Below, piece by piece: positions 26,258-34,398 of a stretch of DNA of 64,000 bases. The DNA lies in NCBI RefSeq assembly GCF_900110485.1, contig NZ_FODY01000022.1:18099-82098 (forward strand), given 5' to 3'. The DNA comes from Propionispora vibrioides. GTDB lineage: Bacteria; Bacillota; Negativicutes; Propionisporales; Propionisporaceae. Numbering within the stretch: position 1 is the first letter of the stretch; each line of letters begins with the position of its first letter. Under the pieces are notes generated by a model, which saw only the letters and a program-made list of their open reading frames with translations, was not told where the DNA came from and ran no database searches. The position numbers and the translations under genes are program-made.

Positions 26258-26422
26258 CTAGTGCCTCGGCGGGCGGAATAATGGAGTATAGCACCCGGGA
26301 ATTTTTGCCGATAGGCAAGGCGGAGCGGTGCGCATATCGGATATATGTAAACCGGCGACAACAAAGCCTGATGGTAAAAAGGCCGGCGATATACTCCGGG
26401 TTTTCGCTCGACGAATCACTAG
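26258..26422. repeat. Hairpin element family 1, copy in plus orientation
   Basis: CTAGTGCCTCGGCGGGCG (left) and the complement of CTAGTGATTCGTCGAGCG (right) form the outer arms; GGAGTATA and TATACTCC form a second pair. The core on the plus strand is GGCAAGGCGGAG, hairpin CATAT-CGGAT-ATATG, GCGACAACAAAG, GGTAAAAAGGCCGG. Compare copy 1 at 5081. A short open frame through it is an artefact. Confidence 0.82.
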
Positions 26423-26446
26423 GGCTACCGGAAGGGAGGGATCAGG

Positions 26447-26644
26447 GTGTTATCACAAAAGGAGCTAATGCAGGTTGAGGATTTTCTGGGCATGGAGCAA
26501 ACTAGTGTGAAAATGTTGAATTACTTCGCCACCAACGTACAGGATAATCAGGTGAAGCAGTTATTCCAGCAGATGGCCCAAAAAAATCAGCAGCATTTTC
26601 AAACCATCAGCAAGCATCTGAACGCAGGACAAACGCTGCAATAA
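26447..26644 (+). CDS. Small CotF-like spore coat protein
   Basis: 65 residues, Gln-rich and helical, resembling the N-terminal half of CotF-type coat proteins (E-x-F-L-x-M-E-Q-T-S-V-K-M-L-N-Y-F pattern). It starts at GTG 26447 behind GGGAGGG. A second, longer coat gene follows after 21 bp, and such small/large pairs are common in clostridial spore formers. Expected in the mother cell and assembled on the spore surface. A family-1 hairpin element ends 24 bp before the start. Confidence 0.75.
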   Translation: MLSQKELMQVEDFLGMEQTSVKMLNYFATNVQDNQVKQLFQQMAQKNQQHFQTISKHLNAGQTLQ

Positions 26645-26665
26645 ATTGTGAAGAGGTGAAGACAC

Positions 26666-26986
26666 GTGGCACAAGGTCAGCAAAAAGGCGGAAATCAGTC
26701 CAACCAAATGGTCATCAACGGCCAGGGGATGCAGTATACCGATCGCGATATTCTGCAGGTATGCCTGAATGAAACAAAACACACGGCCGAATCCCTGAAC
26801 ACTTATATCCTGGAGGCCTGCAGCGATCAACTGCGCCGGGACTATATGACTGTTTTGGGTGATTTATATAGCCAGCAAAAACAACTGTTTGATGTGATGC
26901 AGCAAAAAGGCTATTACGACGTGAAAAACGCCAATGCCCAGGATATTTCCCAGGCGGCCAGCAAGTTTAGCAGCCAAAACGGCTAA
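26666..26986 (+). CDS. CotF family spore coat protein
   Basis: 106 residues of the CotF fold (ferritin-like helical pair): YTDRDILQVCLNETKHTAES, then a C-terminal YSQQKQLFDVMQQKGYYDVK typical of the family. It starts at GTG 26666 after AAGAGGTGA. Forms an operon with the 65-residue coat gene and ends before a strong terminator. The gene pair is further evidence of an endospore former. Confidence 0.88.
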   Translation: MAQGQQKGGNQSNQMVINGQGMQYTDRDILQVCLNETKHTAESLNTYILEACSDQLRRDYMTVLGDLYSQQKQLFDVMQQKGYYDVKNANAQDISQAASKFSSQNG

Positions 26987-26995
26987 CACTTCCTA

Positions 26996-27037
26996 TAAAA
27001 AGGAATCCCGTGAAATTTTCACGGGATTCCTTTTTAT
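26996..27037. terminator. Strong bidirectional terminator
   Basis: AAAAAGGAATCCCGTGAAA pairs perfectly with TTTCACGGGATTCCTTTTT. It ends the coat operon and probably the convergent lipid kinase. Confidence 0.93.
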
Positions 27038-27061
27038 TTTAGGAAACAGAGGCAAAATGAG

Positions 27062-27946
27062 CTATAGCGGCATAAATACTTTCACCCGGTTGGGAATGAC
27101 CGAAAGCGTCAGCGGCAGATAGGGGCCCCGCTCGCCGTCCAGATCGCTTTCCAGCATTTCGTCGCAGGTGATGGTGATATTCCGGGCCTGCAGATAGGTG
27201 ATGTTTTTGTGATTGGTATGGTTGCCGGTGGCCAGGTTGATCAACAGGCGCATAAACTCGGTGACATTACAGCGGGTTACAATCAACAGGTCCAGTTTGC
27301 CGTCATCCAGTCTGGCTTTCGGAGCCAGATTGGGAAAGCCGCCGGCGGCGCCACTGTTCATAACCAGAAAAAGCAGAATGTCATCTTTGATCACCATGCC
27401 GTCAGCATTGATTTCAATCGGCAGGGAGCGGAAATAAGGGATGGTTTCCAGGGTTTTCAGGTAGTAGGCTACTTTGCCCAAGGTGTTTTTTAAGGCCGTA
27501 TCGGTGTTGTGGACTACGGAAGCCAGCAGTCCGGCACAGGCCACGTTGATAAAGTATTTATTATTGATCAGGCCGACATCAATGGTTTGCCAATGGCCCT
27601 GACAGATAATCTGAACGCATTGCTCAATGTCGCGGGATATTTTTAAAAAGGTGGCAAAGTCGTTGCTGGTACCACAGGGAATAATCCCGAGTGGCAGAGC
27701 TGTTTCGGCCTCCAGCATGGCATTGATAACCTCATGCAGGGTGCCGTCGCCCCCGGCGGCGATAATCCCGTCGGCTTTTAGCTCTTCGGCAAGCTGGACA
27801 AAGCGCGGCGTGTCCTCCTTGCTTTCGGTGCGTGCCGGGATTAGCAGGCACTGTTGGCGTTGAAACAGACGTATGGCGGCGTCCAGCTCGTTTTTAAAAT
27901 AAGCATTGCCGGAAAGTGGATTGTAAATTAGTAAGAAACGCTTCAC
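27062..27946 (-). CDS. Diacylglycerol/lipid kinase, YegS/DagK family
   Basis: 294 residues. The N-terminal DAGK catalytic domain has YNPLSGNA, the nucleotide-binding GGDGTLHEV and IPCGTSNDFA; a beta-sandwich C-terminal domain includes the PKARLDDGKLDL motif. It phosphorylates diacylglycerol or a related lipid at the membrane face, recycling lipid. AGGAGG lies before GTG 27946. Single gene, convergent with the coat genes. Substrate assignment within the family is not possible from sequence. Confidence 0.9.
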   Translation of the reverse strand: MKRFLLIYNPLSGNAYFKNELDAAIRLFQRQQCLLIPARTESKEDTPRFVQLAEELKADGIIAAGGDGTLHEVINAMLEAETALPLGIIPCGTSNDFATFLKISRDIEQCVQIICQGHWQTIDVGLINNKYFINVACAGLLASVVHNTDTALKNTLGKVAYYLKTLETIPYFRSLPIEINADGMVIKDDILLFLVMNSGAAGGFPNLAPKARLDDGKLDLLIVTRCNVTEFMRLLINLATGNHTNHKNITYLQARNITITCDEMLESDLDGERGPYLPLTLSVIPNRVKVFMPL

Positions 27947-28116
27947 AGTAACCTCCTGATAGAATCGGAAAATTTGCGTATCCTTAATCTTACCATTTAC
28001 AGGAAGAAAAAGATAGCGTTTTGTTCGAATGAACGGCTACGTATTGATTGTACCTGTCTGGCTGCCCGGTTGCAAGGGCTTGTCAAGAGTTTGTAAAGTT
28101 TTTGTAAATGTTTTTC

Positions 28117-28146
28117 TTGACAAGAAAAATCAAGCTAATGTAAAAT
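28117..28146 (+). promoter_or_regulatory. Promoter of the Fur-family gene
   Basis: TTGACA (28117-28122), 18-bp spacer, TAAAAT (28141-28146). A candidate operator follows at 28162-28172. Confidence 0.7.
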
Positions 28147-28161
28147 AAATATAACTAAACA

Positions 28162-28172
28162 ATAATTATTAT
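28162..28172. promoter_or_regulatory. Candidate Fur/PerR-type operator
   Basis: ATAATTATTAT is an exact ATAAT-N-ATTAT core of the Fur/PerR box, placed after the -10 and before the gene. Autoregulation is inferred. Confidence 0.55.
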
Positions 28173-28198
28173 CTATAAAAAATTAAGTTGGTGAATGT

Positions 28199-28627
28199 AT
28201 GGATTCAATTACAACGTTACTCAGGAACAGAGGGTTTAAAGTTACTCCCCAGCGACTGGCCATTTACAAAGTGCTGGTCAATACCAGGTCCCACCCTAGT
28301 GCCGAGATGATTTTCAATGATTTGCAGCCCGTATATCCTACGATGAGTCTGGCAACCGTGTATAAGACAATTGAGATTTTGCAGGAGCTTGGTTTGGTGC
28401 AGCGCCTGAATGTCGGCGAGGACAGTTTCCGCTACGATGCCATCGTGGATAGTCATCCGCATATCCGATGTCTGGGCTGCGGCCGGGTGGATGATTTGGA
28501 GGAGGTCGATTCCCAGGAGTTCGTGAAATCCATTGACGAGGCAACTTCCTATAAAATAACCGGGCAGCAATTTTATTTCTTTGGCTATTGCCCGGTTTGT
28601 CAGAAACAAAAGAAGCACCAAAATTAG
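28199..28627 (+). CDS. Fur family transcriptional regulator (PerR-like)
   Basis: 142 residues: N-terminal winged HTH (TPQRLAIYKVL; MSLATVYKTIEIL) and a C-terminal metal-binding dimer domain with SHPHIRCLGCGRV and a late CPVCQ, the two CxxC pairs of the structural zinc site. Overall it resembles the PerR/Fur branch; a peroxide sensor is favoured because of the short form, but the metal is not provable here. ATG 28199 follows a GGTG site. A good promoter and a Fur-type box lie directly upstream, suggesting autoregulation. A terminator follows immediately. Confidence 0.9.
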   Translation: MDSITTLLRNRGFKVTPQRLAIYKVLVNTRSHPSAEMIFNDLQPVYPTMSLATVYKTIEILQELGLVQRLNVGEDSFRYDAIVDSHPHIRCLGCGRVDDLEEVDSQEFVKSIDEATSYKITGQQFYFFGYCPVCQKQKKHQN

Positions 28628-28632
28628 TTTTA

Positions 28633-28663
28633 TAAACCCGGAACTTCCGGGTTTATTTTTTTT
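28633..28663 (+). terminator. Terminator after the Fur-family gene
   Basis: TAAACCCGGAA-C-TTCCGGGTTTA, then T8. Confidence 0.92.
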
Positions 28664-28708
28664 GCCTATGGAGCGGTAGCGCGGAACGCAATCTGCTTGT
28701 TTACATAA

Positions 28709-28745
28709 TTTACTGGTAGTAAATTTCCTGGCGAGTAGTTATAAT
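28709..28745 (+). promoter_or_regulatory. Palindromic site and -10 before the MA-type peptidase
   Basis: TTTACT-GGT-AGTAAA (28709-28723) is a perfect 6-3-6 palindrome and overlaps the place of a -35 for TATAAT at 28740-28745, which has no consensus -35. This suggests a regulator-dependent promoter. Confidence 0.5.
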
Positions 28746-28790
28746 GGATATTTGCTAGTTGTTATGTAAATTAAAAAAGGAGGTGCCGTT

Positions 28791-29678
28791 ATGCGCATGG
28801 CAGGAAACCAGCAGGAAGTGACCTTGCTGGCTGGTGTTATCGGTTTGGCTTTACTGTTTTTACTGCTACTCCATGGGCCGGTAAGGCTGCAAGCCTGGCT
28901 GTATCCGCTGGCAAGACAGGCGGCACAAGCCAAAATACAGTTTGAGACCCGTCACATGGAGCGGTTTGAAACCGAACATTTTGTGATTAAATATACTCCG
29001 GCCGATCAGGCTTCGCTGGCTTTGGTGGGCGAAGCCGCCGAAGCGGCCTACCAGCCGGTCACCCAAATGATGGGTTATCAGCCGGCCGGTAAGACGCTGA
29101 TCGTTATCTATCCGGACAAAACAGAGCTGCGCAAAGCCTTTGGCTGGTCCGGCGACCAAAGTGCTATGGGCGTGTACTGGGGCGGTGCTATTCAGCTTTT
29201 GTCACCTCAGGCCTGGCTGCAGCAGGATGGCGATCAGAAGGAGCAGTTTGTCCGGACCGGCCCGATGGTCCATGAATATACCCATCTGGTCTTTGACTAC
29301 ATGACCAACGGTAATTATCCACGCTGGTTTACTGAAGGCCTGGCCCAGTATGTGGAATACCGGGTCAACCGGTATGAGTGGGTAACGCCACAAAACAAAC
29401 TGACCGGCAATCTGTACTCGATGGCGGAACTGGAAGGCGGCTTTGACGATTTGCCTAATCAGGCGCTGGCCTATCGTGAATCACTGGCGGCAATTCGCTA
29501 TATTGCCGAAGTGCATGGCCAGGATAAGCTCAACGGCATTATTAGCCGTCTGCAGCAGGGTGTTCCCGTCAAAACGGCGATCGAAACGGTACTGAGTATG
29601 GACTATGAACAGTTTAACCGGGAATGGCCGGCCTGGGGCAAAGACCATATGCAGCAGGATACTTGGGACGTGAAATAA
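28791..29678 (+). CDS. Membrane-anchored MA-clan zinc metallopeptidase
   Basis: 295 residues. One N-terminal transmembrane segment (about 11-30) is followed by an extracellular catalytic region. The gluzincin motif is HEYTH (near 164) with the third ligand in TEGLAQYVEY about 20 residues later, as in the peptidase MA-like family. AGGAGGTG precedes ATG 28791. Substrates are unknown; proteins of this type occur in many Negativicutes and Clostridia as single genes. A palindromic control site lies in the promoter region. Confidence 0.83.
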   Translation: MRMAGNQQEVTLLAGVIGLALLFLLLLHGPVRLQAWLYPLARQAAQAKIQFETRHMERFETEHFVIKYTPADQASLALVGEAAEAAYQPVTQMMGYQPAGKTLIVIYPDKTELRKAFGWSGDQSAMGVYWGGAIQLLSPQAWLQQDGDQKEQFVRTGPMVHEYTHLVFDYMTNGNYPRWFTEGLAQYVEYRVNRYEWVTPQNKLTGNLYSMAELEGGFDDLPNQALAYRESLAAIRYIAEVHGQDKLNGIISRLQQGVPVKTAIETVLSMDYEQFNREWPAWGKDHMQQDTWDVK

Positions 29679-29704
29679 CCCAGAGAAGTATAAACTCCGG
29701 GTTA
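29676..29704. terminator. Hairpin between convergent genes
   Basis: ATAACCC-A-GAG pairs with CTC-C-GGGTTAT. It includes the stop region of both genes; T-runs are weak. Confidence 0.6.
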
Positions 29705-29920
29705 TGGCTCGTCTGCGGTGTCTTCCGGCAAAGCGGAGTCCGGTTCGTCCGTGTCGTCGTTGCGGTTATCCAGCTTACACAAGATTTGGGAAAGCAAGTC
29801 GATAATCTGCTTGTTTTGGGCGACAACCACATTTTGGTCCTGGGCGATGTTCTTTAGCAGAACCAGATTTTGGTTCAACTCGCCCAGTACATATTTTATA
29901 ATTTTTTCCGGAGAAGCCAT
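29702..29920 (-). CDS. Hypothetical small helical protein
   Basis: 72 residues, not recognised. The first 50 residues are a predicted amphipathic helix or coiled coil with Leu/Ile/Val heptads and many Asn/Gln; the last 20 are acidic and Asp/Glu/Pro-rich. A strong AAGGAGG site precedes ATG 29920, so the gene is likely real. There are no membrane segments or cysteine pairs. It stands alone between a peptidase gene and a repeat-filled gap. Confidence 0.6.
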   Translation of the reverse strand: MASPEKIIKYVLGELNQNLVLLKNIAQDQNVVVAQNKQIIDLLSQILCKLDNRNDDTDEPDSALPEDTADEP

Positions 29921-29960
29921 AGCGTACCTCCTTGGGTATGATTTAGGGCTTTCTTTTTTT

Positions 29961-30122
29961 GAGGAATCACTGATGTAATGAGTCTGCCGGACTGGTGAGA
30001 GATTTTCTGTTGGGAAGAAGGTAAAACCGAAAGAATAGTTAGGCTATTTCAAGGTTTTACTGACGCAGCCCAACAGGAAAAATCCACCAAGACGTGCAGG
30101 GCGAATAAATCAATGGTTCCTT
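29961..30122. repeat. Hairpin element family 2, copy D
   Basis: GAGGAATCACTGATGTAAT (left) and GAATAAATCAATGGTTCCTT (right) are the family ends. The inner arms CTGTTGGG and CCCAACAG pair perfectly although they differ from the CGGCTGG/CAGCCAG arms of copy B. AAGGTTTTACTGACGCAGCC is shared. Confidence 0.82.
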
Positions 30123-30232
30123 CGTACTATATATGATATGCACGATCGGACCAAATAGTTCCGGAAAATGGGGTGAGGGAGGTTGCTTGTATTTAGCCGG
30201 GGGCTCGTGCTACAATAATCTCGGAGAGGGCT

Positions 30233-30393
30233 CTAGTGCAGTAACCAGCTCATATGCCGCCAAATGACTTGTCTGAATTTCCGTCTGCTGCCTTGTCGTC
30301 AATCGGCATAGGACCCCGCTATGCCTCATTCCTCCGCCTTGCAGGCTGAAAATTCATCCTGCGTCCTTTAGCGGCATATGAACTTGTCACTAC
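30233..30393. repeat. Hairpin element family 1, copy before the phosphomannomutase
   Basis: Outer arms contain CTCATATGCCGC (left) and GCGGCATATGA (right) inside CTAGTG...CACTA ends. The minus-strand core has GCAAGGCGGAGGA, hairpin GGCATAG-CGGGGTC-CTATGCC and GACGACAAGG. The right end lies about 8 bp before the ribosome site of the next gene. Confidence 0.8.
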
Positions 30394-30410
30394 ACTTGAA
30401 AGGAGATTGT

Positions 30411-31763
30411 ATGAGCATATTTCACGCATGCGATATTCGCGGTATTGCGGATACCGAGCTTACGGAAGCTGTGGCGCGCAAGATTGCCAGGGCTGTGGGG
30501 GTTAAATTGACCGGGCGAAGAGTTGTGGTAGGCGGCGATGTGCGGCTGTCTACGCCACGGCTGCAGACGATCATGGTAGAAGAACTGGCTGTTGCGGGTT
30601 GCGAAGTCATGGATATAGGCACGGTAGCCACGCCTGTTTTCTATTTTGCGTTAAAAAATATGGACGCCTTTGGCGGTGTTATGGTCACGGCGTCGCACAA
30701 TCCGGCTCCCTATAACGGCTTTAAGCTGGTGCTCGGGCCTCAGCCGGTTACGGAAGCGGATATCCGGGAAATTGAGCGTCTGGTCAATGATGGCGCGGGC
30801 GTCCGGGGCAAAGGCTCTGTGACGAAGGTGAACATTATTGATCGGTACATAGAATATACGGCCGGCAGAGCCCGGCAAAACGGAATGAAGGTTGTGCTGG
30901 ATGCCGGCAATGGCGCTACGGCTGCTATTGTTCCCCGGCTGTTTCGCACACTAGGTTATCAAGTGGAGGAGCTTTTTTGCCAGCCCGACGGGAGCTTCCC
31001 CAACCGGTCGCCCAATCCGGCGCTGGCGGAAAACCTGGCAGCTCTCGGTGCTAAGGTCTGCGAGGTCGGCGCTCAAATCGGCGTGGCTTTTGACGGCGAT
31101 GGTGACCGGGTGGCGTTTGTTGATGAAAATGGACGGGCTGTGGATAATGACGATATCATGGTGTTGATTGCCCGCTACTATCTGGAGCAGCAGCCGGGGA
31201 CGATCATTTACGACGCCAAATGCTCGATGGTCGTACCGGAGGAGGTGGCCAAAGCCGGTGGCAAAGCCGTTATGGCCCGCGCCGGCCACACGTTCAGCAA
31301 AGCGGCGTTCCTCCGGGAAAAGGCGTTGTTTGCCGGCGAGATCAGCGGCCATTTCTTCTTTTCCGAAATGGGCTATGACGACGGCATGTTTGCCGGGTTG
31401 AAGGTTTGTGAATTTGTGGCTGAACATGGCTCGCTGGCGGCATTGATTGACGCTATTCCCAACTACAGCCTGACGCCGGACATCCGGGTTCGCTACACCG
31501 GGACGGACAAGGCGGAGATTCTGGCCGGTGTGGCCGAACGGCTGGCAGCATACCTGCCTAACCTGATTGACGGTGTGCGGGTGGAATTCGCCGATGGCTG
31601 GGGCATGATCCGGGCCTCGGTTACCGAACCTTTATTTACCCTGCGCTTTGAGGCTAAGACGCCGGCGCGGCTGCGGGAGATTATGGACCTGGTGGTTACC
31701 GCGTTGCCGGCAAACTTACAGACGCCGGTCAGTGAAGCGATAAACCGGCTGCAAGGCGAGTAA
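30411..31763 (+). CDS. Phosphomannomutase/phosphoglucomutase
   Basis: 450 residues of the alpha-D-phosphohexomutase family, interconverting hexose 1- and 6-phosphates for cell-envelope sugar nucleotides. All four domains are visible: the phosphoserine loop TASHNPAPYNG (near residue 100), the metal loop DGDGDR, the sugar-specificity GEISGHFFF loop and the phosphate-binding C-terminal region (RASVTEPLFTLRFEA). The GEMSGH/GEISGH form is common to PMM/PGM enzymes of dual specificity. ATG 30411 follows AAAGGAGA; an upstream frame runs through the repeat and is rejected. A family-1 hairpin element forms its leader. Confidence 0.93.
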   Translation: MSIFHACDIRGIADTELTEAVARKIARAVGVKLTGRRVVVGGDVRLSTPRLQTIMVEELAVAGCEVMDIGTVATPVFYFALKNMDAFGGVMVTASHNPAPYNGFKLVLGPQPVTEADIREIERLVNDGAGVRGKGSVTKVNIIDRYIEYTAGRARQNGMKVVLDAGNGATAAIVPRLFRTLGYQVEELFCQPDGSFPNRSPNPALAENLAALGAKVCEVGAQIGVAFDGDGDRVAFVDENGRAVDNDDIMVLIARYYLEQQPGTIIYDAKCSMVVPEEVAKAGGKAVMARAGHTFSKAAFLREKALFAGEISGHFFFSEMGYDDGMFAGLKVCEFVAEHGSLAALIDAIPNYSLTPDIRVRYTGTDKAEILAGVAERLAAYLPNLIDGVRVEFADGWGMIRASVTEPLFTLRFEAKTPARLREIMDLVVTALPANLQTPVSEAINRLQGE

Positions 31764-31798
31764 TTAATGATTTTTTAGGAAGCAAGAGGAGCTTTTTT

Positions 31799-32575
31799 AT
31801 GCAAGTGCATGTATTGGCAAGTGGGAGTAAGGGCAATGCAACCCTGCTGCAAGGCAAAGATGCAAATATTTTAATTGACGCCGGCATCAGCACCCGGCGG
31901 ATTAAACAGGAACTGGCCAAGCTAGGCACCGGACTGGAAGCACTTGACGGCATTTTGCTTACCCATGAGCACCGGGATCATATTGCCGGCTTGACGACGC
32001 TGACAAAACGGTACCGTTTGCCCGTGTATACCCGTCCGGACACCTGGCTGTCCATGACCCTAAAAGACACCATACCACCGGAATGCTGCCGGGATTTAAA
32101 CAACAGCCTGGACCTTGGCAGCCTGAAAATCGAGCCCTTTGCCATTTCCCACGATGCGGCTGATCCGGTAGGCTTTAATTTCTTTGAAGACGCCTGCAAA
32201 TGCAGTGTGGTGACCGACCTGGGTTTCGTTACCGATTCGGTGAAAAGGGCGTTGTCGTTGTCCGACATTATGGTATTGGAAGCCAACCATGACCTTGACA
32301 TGTTGAAAAACGGTTCTTATCCGTGGTCGTTAAAGCAGCGCATCATGAGTAACCGGGGCCATTTGTCCAATATGGATGCAGGCTGGACTTTAGCCCGTTT
32401 GGATAGAAAAAACCGGACCGATGTCTTTCTGGCCCATTTGAGTCAGGAGAATAACCGGCCCGACATTGCGAAAAATACAGTCAGCAGTATACTGGCAGAG
32501 CAGGGTTGTGAGGTTGGCGAAGATGTCCGTCTCTATCTTACCTATCCGGATCGCTGCGCCAGTATGGATGAATGA
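31799..32575 (+). CDS. walJ: MBL-fold hydrolase WalJ/YycJ
   Basis: 258 residues of the metallo-beta-lactamase fold. The start VHVLASGSKGNATLL and the metal motif THEHRDHIAG are characteristic of YycJ; later ligand histidines are in AISHDA and ANHDLDML. YycJ/WalJ is a nuclease-like protein linked to cell-wall and replication coordination in Firmicutes. It is followed by htrA and rlmH in the order normally found at the end of the wal operon, although walRK themselves are not upstream here. An AGGAG site lies before ATG 31799. Confidence 0.92.
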   Translation: MQVHVLASGSKGNATLLQGKDANILIDAGISTRRIKQELAKLGTGLEALDGILLTHEHRDHIAGLTTLTKRYRLPVYTRPDTWLSMTLKDTIPPECCRDLNNSLDLGSLKIEPFAISHDAADPVGFNFFEDACKCSVVTDLGFVTDSVKRALSLSDIMVLEANHDLDMLKNGSYPWSLKQRIMSNRGHLSNMDAGWTLARLDRKNRTDVFLAHLSQENNRPDIAKNTVSSILAEQGCEVGEDVRLYLTYPDRCASMDE

Positions 32576-32591
32576 TAAGGGGGCTTTTGCT

Positions 32592-33710
32592 ATGGCACAG
32601 TATAAAAGGATTACTTCTTATATTATTGTTGCTGTCATTGCCGCGTTGCTGGGCGGCGGCTTTGTCTGGGGTTACAGCAATAAGCTGGCTAAAAATACGC
32701 CGCAGGGCTCTGGCGGCAGTTCCGCCAATCTGGCTCAACTGCCATCCAACGGAGCTTCGATATCTGATGCCCGTAACACAGCGGTGGTTCGGGCCGCCCA
32801 GCAGGTAGGCCCGGCTGTGGTAGGGATCACCAATAAGGCTTATGCTAATGATTCTCGGGAAGGGAAAGTGCTGGTGGAACAGGGAACCGGTTCGGGTGTG
32901 ATTTTTGATGCCCAAGGGCATATTGCCACCAATTATCATGTAGTGCAGGAGGCCCAGGAAATCTCGGTATCGCTTTCTGACGGGCGGGTGGTAGACGGCA
33001 AAGTGCTGGGAACCGATCCGGCCACCGACCTGGCGGTTGTCAAAATTGACGCTGATAATCTGCCTGCTGCCACACTAGGTGATTCGGACAGCCTCTTGGT
33101 CGGCGAGCCGGCCATTGCTATTGGCAACCCACTGGGACTGGAGTTTAAAGGCAGCGTGACGGCCGGGGTAATCAGTGCGCTTAATCGTTCCATTGAAATC
33201 GGTGATCGGAAATTTAAGCTGATTCAGACCGATGCCGCCATTAACCCGGGCAATTCCGGCGGAGCCTTGGTCAATGCCGACGGGTTGGTCGTGGGGATTA
33301 ACAGTGCCAAAATCGCCGTAGCCGGTGTCGAAGGCATCGGATTCTCCATCCCGATTAATACCGCCCGCCCCATTTTGCAGTCGTTGATTGAGAAAGGGAA
33401 GGTAATCCGGCCCTATCTGGGCATTGGTGTATGGGATAAAAATTCGGCGGCTCAATACGGCTATAGCTTAAATATTGACAAAGGCGTCTACGTTGCCAAG
33501 CTCTACAAGAACGGAGCGGCCGCCAAGGCAGGCATCAAACAGGGCGATGTCATTTTGAAGGTGGCCGGCACCGACACCAATACCGTGGCCGATCTGCGTT
33601 CGGTTACTGATGCCCAGGCCGTAGGCAGCAGTGTGGAGGTGGTCATTCAGCGAAACGATAAAACGATGACCGTAACCGTAACTTTAGAAGAGATGCCGGA
33701 ACAGCAATAA
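32592..33710 (+). CDS. htrA: HtrA/DegP-type serine protease
   Basis: 372 residues. N-terminal membrane anchor (about 8-30), low-complexity linker, trypsin-like S1C protease domain with catalytic His in ATNYHVV, Asp in ATDLAVVKID and Ser in GNSGGALV, and one C-terminal PDZ domain (about 275-370; GAAAKAGIKQGDVILKV). It degrades misfolded envelope proteins outside the membrane. ATG 32592 after AAGGGGG is chosen; the longer frame overlaps walJ. It overlaps nothing and is 1 bp from rlmH, so the three genes form an operon. Confidence 0.95.
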   Translation: MAQYKRITSYIIVAVIAALLGGGFVWGYSNKLAKNTPQGSGGSSANLAQLPSNGASISDARNTAVVRAAQQVGPAVVGITNKAYANDSREGKVLVEQGTGSGVIFDAQGHIATNYHVVQEAQEISVSLSDGRVVDGKVLGTDPATDLAVVKIDADNLPAATLGDSDSLLVGEPAIAIGNPLGLEFKGSVTAGVISALNRSIEIGDRKFKLIQTDAAINPGNSGGALVNADGLVVGINSAKIAVAGVEGIGFSIPINTARPILQSLIEKGKVIRPYLGIGVWDKNSAAQYGYSLNIDKGVYVAKLYKNGAAAKAGIKQGDVILKVAGTDTNTVADLRSVTDAQAVGSSVEVVIQRNDKTMTVTVTLEEMPEQQ

Positions 33711-33711
33711 A

Positions 33712-34191
33712 ATGAAAATCACTGTAGTTGCTGTAGGAAAAATAAAAGAAAAATATCTTACTGCCGGCATTGCCGAATTTGCTAAACGTTTGACTCCCTA
33801 TTGCAAATTTAGTATTGTCGAAGTAGACGAAGAAAAAATGCCGGATAACCCCTCGGCGGCTGAAAAGGTCAAAGCCCTGGCCCGCGAAGGGGAACGGATG
33901 CTTAAATACATTAAGGCTGACAGCTACCTCATCGTACTGGATGTGGCCGGCAAACTGGCTTCATCGGAGGAACTGTCCGCTAAACTGGACCACCTGGCGC
34001 TCACTGGCAAGAGTGATATCACCTTCGCCATCGGCGGCGCCTTCGGCTTGGCTGATAACATAAGGACAGCCGCTAACGAGCGACTGTCCTTTTCCAAGAT
34101 GACCTTTACCCACCAAATGATCCGCCTGCTGCTGACCGAACAAATCTACCGGGCGTTTAAGATCAGCCGGGGGGAACCGTATCACTGGTAA
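33712..34191 (+). CDS. rlmH: 23S rRNA pseudouridine-1915 N3-methyltransferase
   Basis: 159-residue SPOUT methyltransferase that methylates pseudouridine 1915 in helix 69 of 23S rRNA using SAM. The knot region FAIGGAFGL and the RLLLTEQIYRAFKI helix are conserved; the C-terminus reads GEPYHW where most members have GEPYHK, a small variant. The length is exactly typical. It starts 1 bp after the htrA stop, so coupled translation is likely. A strong terminator follows, closing the walJ-htrA-rlmH operon. Confidence 0.95.
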   Translation: MKITVVAVGKIKEKYLTAGIAEFAKRLTPYCKFSIVEVDEEKMPDNPSAAEKVKALAREGERMLKYIKADSYLIVLDVAGKLASSEELSAKLDHLALTGKSDITFAIGGAFGLADNIRTAANERLSFSKMTFTHQMIRLLLTEQIYRAFKISRGEPYHW

Positions 34192-34206
34192 CGGTGCTGG
34201 TTTTTG

Positions 34207-34245
34207 ACCTCAAGTCCTGTTTTTGCAGGACTTGAGGTTTTTTTT
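34207..34245 (+). terminator. Terminator of walJ-htrA-rlmH
   Basis: ACCTCAAGTCCTG, loop TTTTTG, CAGGACTTGAGGT, then T7. Very strong. Confidence 0.95.
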
Positions 34246-34398
34246 ATGCCTGGCTTTTAACCATAGGGAGGGTAACCGCCCTCATTGCCCTGCAACTAAG
34301 AATGAGAAAAGTCGAAAAAAAAAGCTTGAAGTGTTAATTAAGACTAGTATACTGATAGTAACGGCGCCGTAAATAAATAGAAACGGAGAGATTTATTT

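Noticed and set aside
26281..26478. Open frame through the repeat before the coat genes
   Set aside because: It lies inside hairpin element family 1, has no ribosome site, and overlaps the real coat gene in another frame.
5081..30393. CRISPR array
   Set aside because: The repeats are long, dispersed and palindromic, without regular spacers, and no cas genes are present.
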